NCBI GenBank assembly: GCA_021818905.1
Contig: JAKASS010000014.1
Span: forward strand, 1 to 24,139
DNA from: Nanobdellota archaeon
GTDB taxonomy: Archaea > Nanobdellota > Nanobdellia > Parvarchaeales > Parvarchaeaceae
Length of the DNA stretch: 24,139 nucleotides
Direction: 5' to 3'
The first letter of the stretch is position 1; each line of letters opens with the position of its first letter. The notes under the pieces were generated by a model, which did no database searches, was not told the DNA's origin, and worked only from the letters and a program-made list of their open reading frames with translations. This document shows positions 23,948-24,139 of this stretch, piece by piece. Both the position numbers and the translations under genes were made by a program.

Positions 23948-23960
23948 ATATCATTCTTTA

Positions 23961-24033
23961 TTTAGCCGCATACAGGCAATCTTTGTTTTGGTGGCGCAAC
24001 CGTCCGTTTCCGGTTACTCTTTAAAGGTGACCA
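23961..24033. other. Short intergenic stretch with a small hairpin
   Basis: Contains AACCG/CGGTT arms at 23998-24002 and 24011-24015 and no open frame. It separates two mobile-element ends. Confidence 0.4.
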
Positions 24034-24058
24034 CGGCTCTGTAGAAATCCTCTAAAGT

Positions 24059-24106
24059 AAGCACCTCTTTAATTATTATAAGAAATAAACAAAAAAAGAG
24101 GTGCTT
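24059..24106 (+). promoter_or_regulatory. Hairpin that buries the ribosome binding site
   Basis: AAGCACCTCTTT (24059-24070) and AAAGAGGTGCTT (24095-24106) are perfect 12-bp inverted repeats around a 24-nt AT-rich loop. The right arm contains the Shine-Dalgarno GAGGTG (24098-24103) just before the ATG at 24107. In a transcript entering from outside, the left arm would mask the site. Confidence 0.7.
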
Positions 24107-24139
24107 ATGAATAAAAATGGGAGTCCTTACTATAAAAGA
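24107..24139 (+). CDS. Start of a coding region (possible transposase), truncated by the window end
   Basis: Eleven codons, MNKNGSPYYKR, run open to the last base. The start is well supported by GAGGTG four to nine bases upstream. The identity cannot be read from so few residues; a transposase is inferred only from the IS-like end and the hidden ribosome binding site before it. Confidence 0.5.
   Translation, partial: MNKNGSPYYKR

Larger units (their letters stand above)
24034..24139 (+). mobile_element. Probable 5' end of an insertion sequence, cut by the window edge
   Basis: CGGCTCTGTAGAAATCC (24034-24050) looks like the terminal inverted repeat of IS elements with GGCTCTGT-type ends, such as the IS6 group. 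It is followed within 60-75 bp by a hairpin and an open frame. The other end and any target duplication are outside the window, so the call is tentative. Confidence 0.4.

Overview
This window looks like an acidophilic archaeon with a small genome, most likely a DPANN lineage of the Micrarchaeota/Parvarchaeota (ARMAN) type. The evidence is an archaeal TATA-binding protein, the large subunit of DNA polymerase D, archaeal-type alanyl- and isoleucyl-tRNA synthetases, an orphan 23S rRNA gene with its own promoter (no 16S beside it), a tRNA-His with a bulge-helix-bulge intron, mostly leaderless genes with a TATA box about 25 nt before the ATG, and a sulfocyanin-type copper protein. The lineage call is inference from gene content and style; no database search was possible.

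Layout. Bases 1-370 hold no convincing gene. A promoter and leader (373-496) feed a divergent 23S rRNA (about 497-3363). From there to 5180 is an unusual accessory zone. A VapBC toxin-antitoxin pair and, on the opposite strand, an MNT/HEPN (MntA/HepT-type) pair lie between three imperfect copies of the 23S 3' end and trailer. The middle copy is itself split by a roughly 99-bp MITE with target-site duplication. After this come a small unknown gene, a VKOR-family thiol redox protein and TBP. A tight four-gene minus-strand operon (6981-9798) encodes envelope proteins: a sulfocyanin, two cysteine-rich secreted proteins and a multi-pass membrane protein. It is probably involved in copper handling or electron transfer at the cell surface.

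The region 9840-10593 is gene-poor, with an insertion-sequence remnant and an N-terminally truncated winged-helix fragment. The rest is mainly core information-processing genes: IleRS, a small anchored envelope protein, a Nudix hydrolase, AlaRS, tRNA-His, a decayed LamG fragment, PolD large subunit, a four-CBS protein with an extra C-terminal domain, and a four-helix membrane protein. The window ends in mobile-element territory. There is a 507-bp decayed IS with 13-bp target duplications (23428-23960), then what looks like the 5' end of another element whose ribosome binding site is buried in a hairpin.

The most interesting signals are (i) toxin-antitoxin cassettes punctuated by copies of the rRNA trailer, (ii) departures from near-universal bases in the peptidyl-transferase and sarcin-ricin regions of the 23S rRNA, some apparently compensated, and (iii) the sulfocyanin operon with two related Cys-rich partners.
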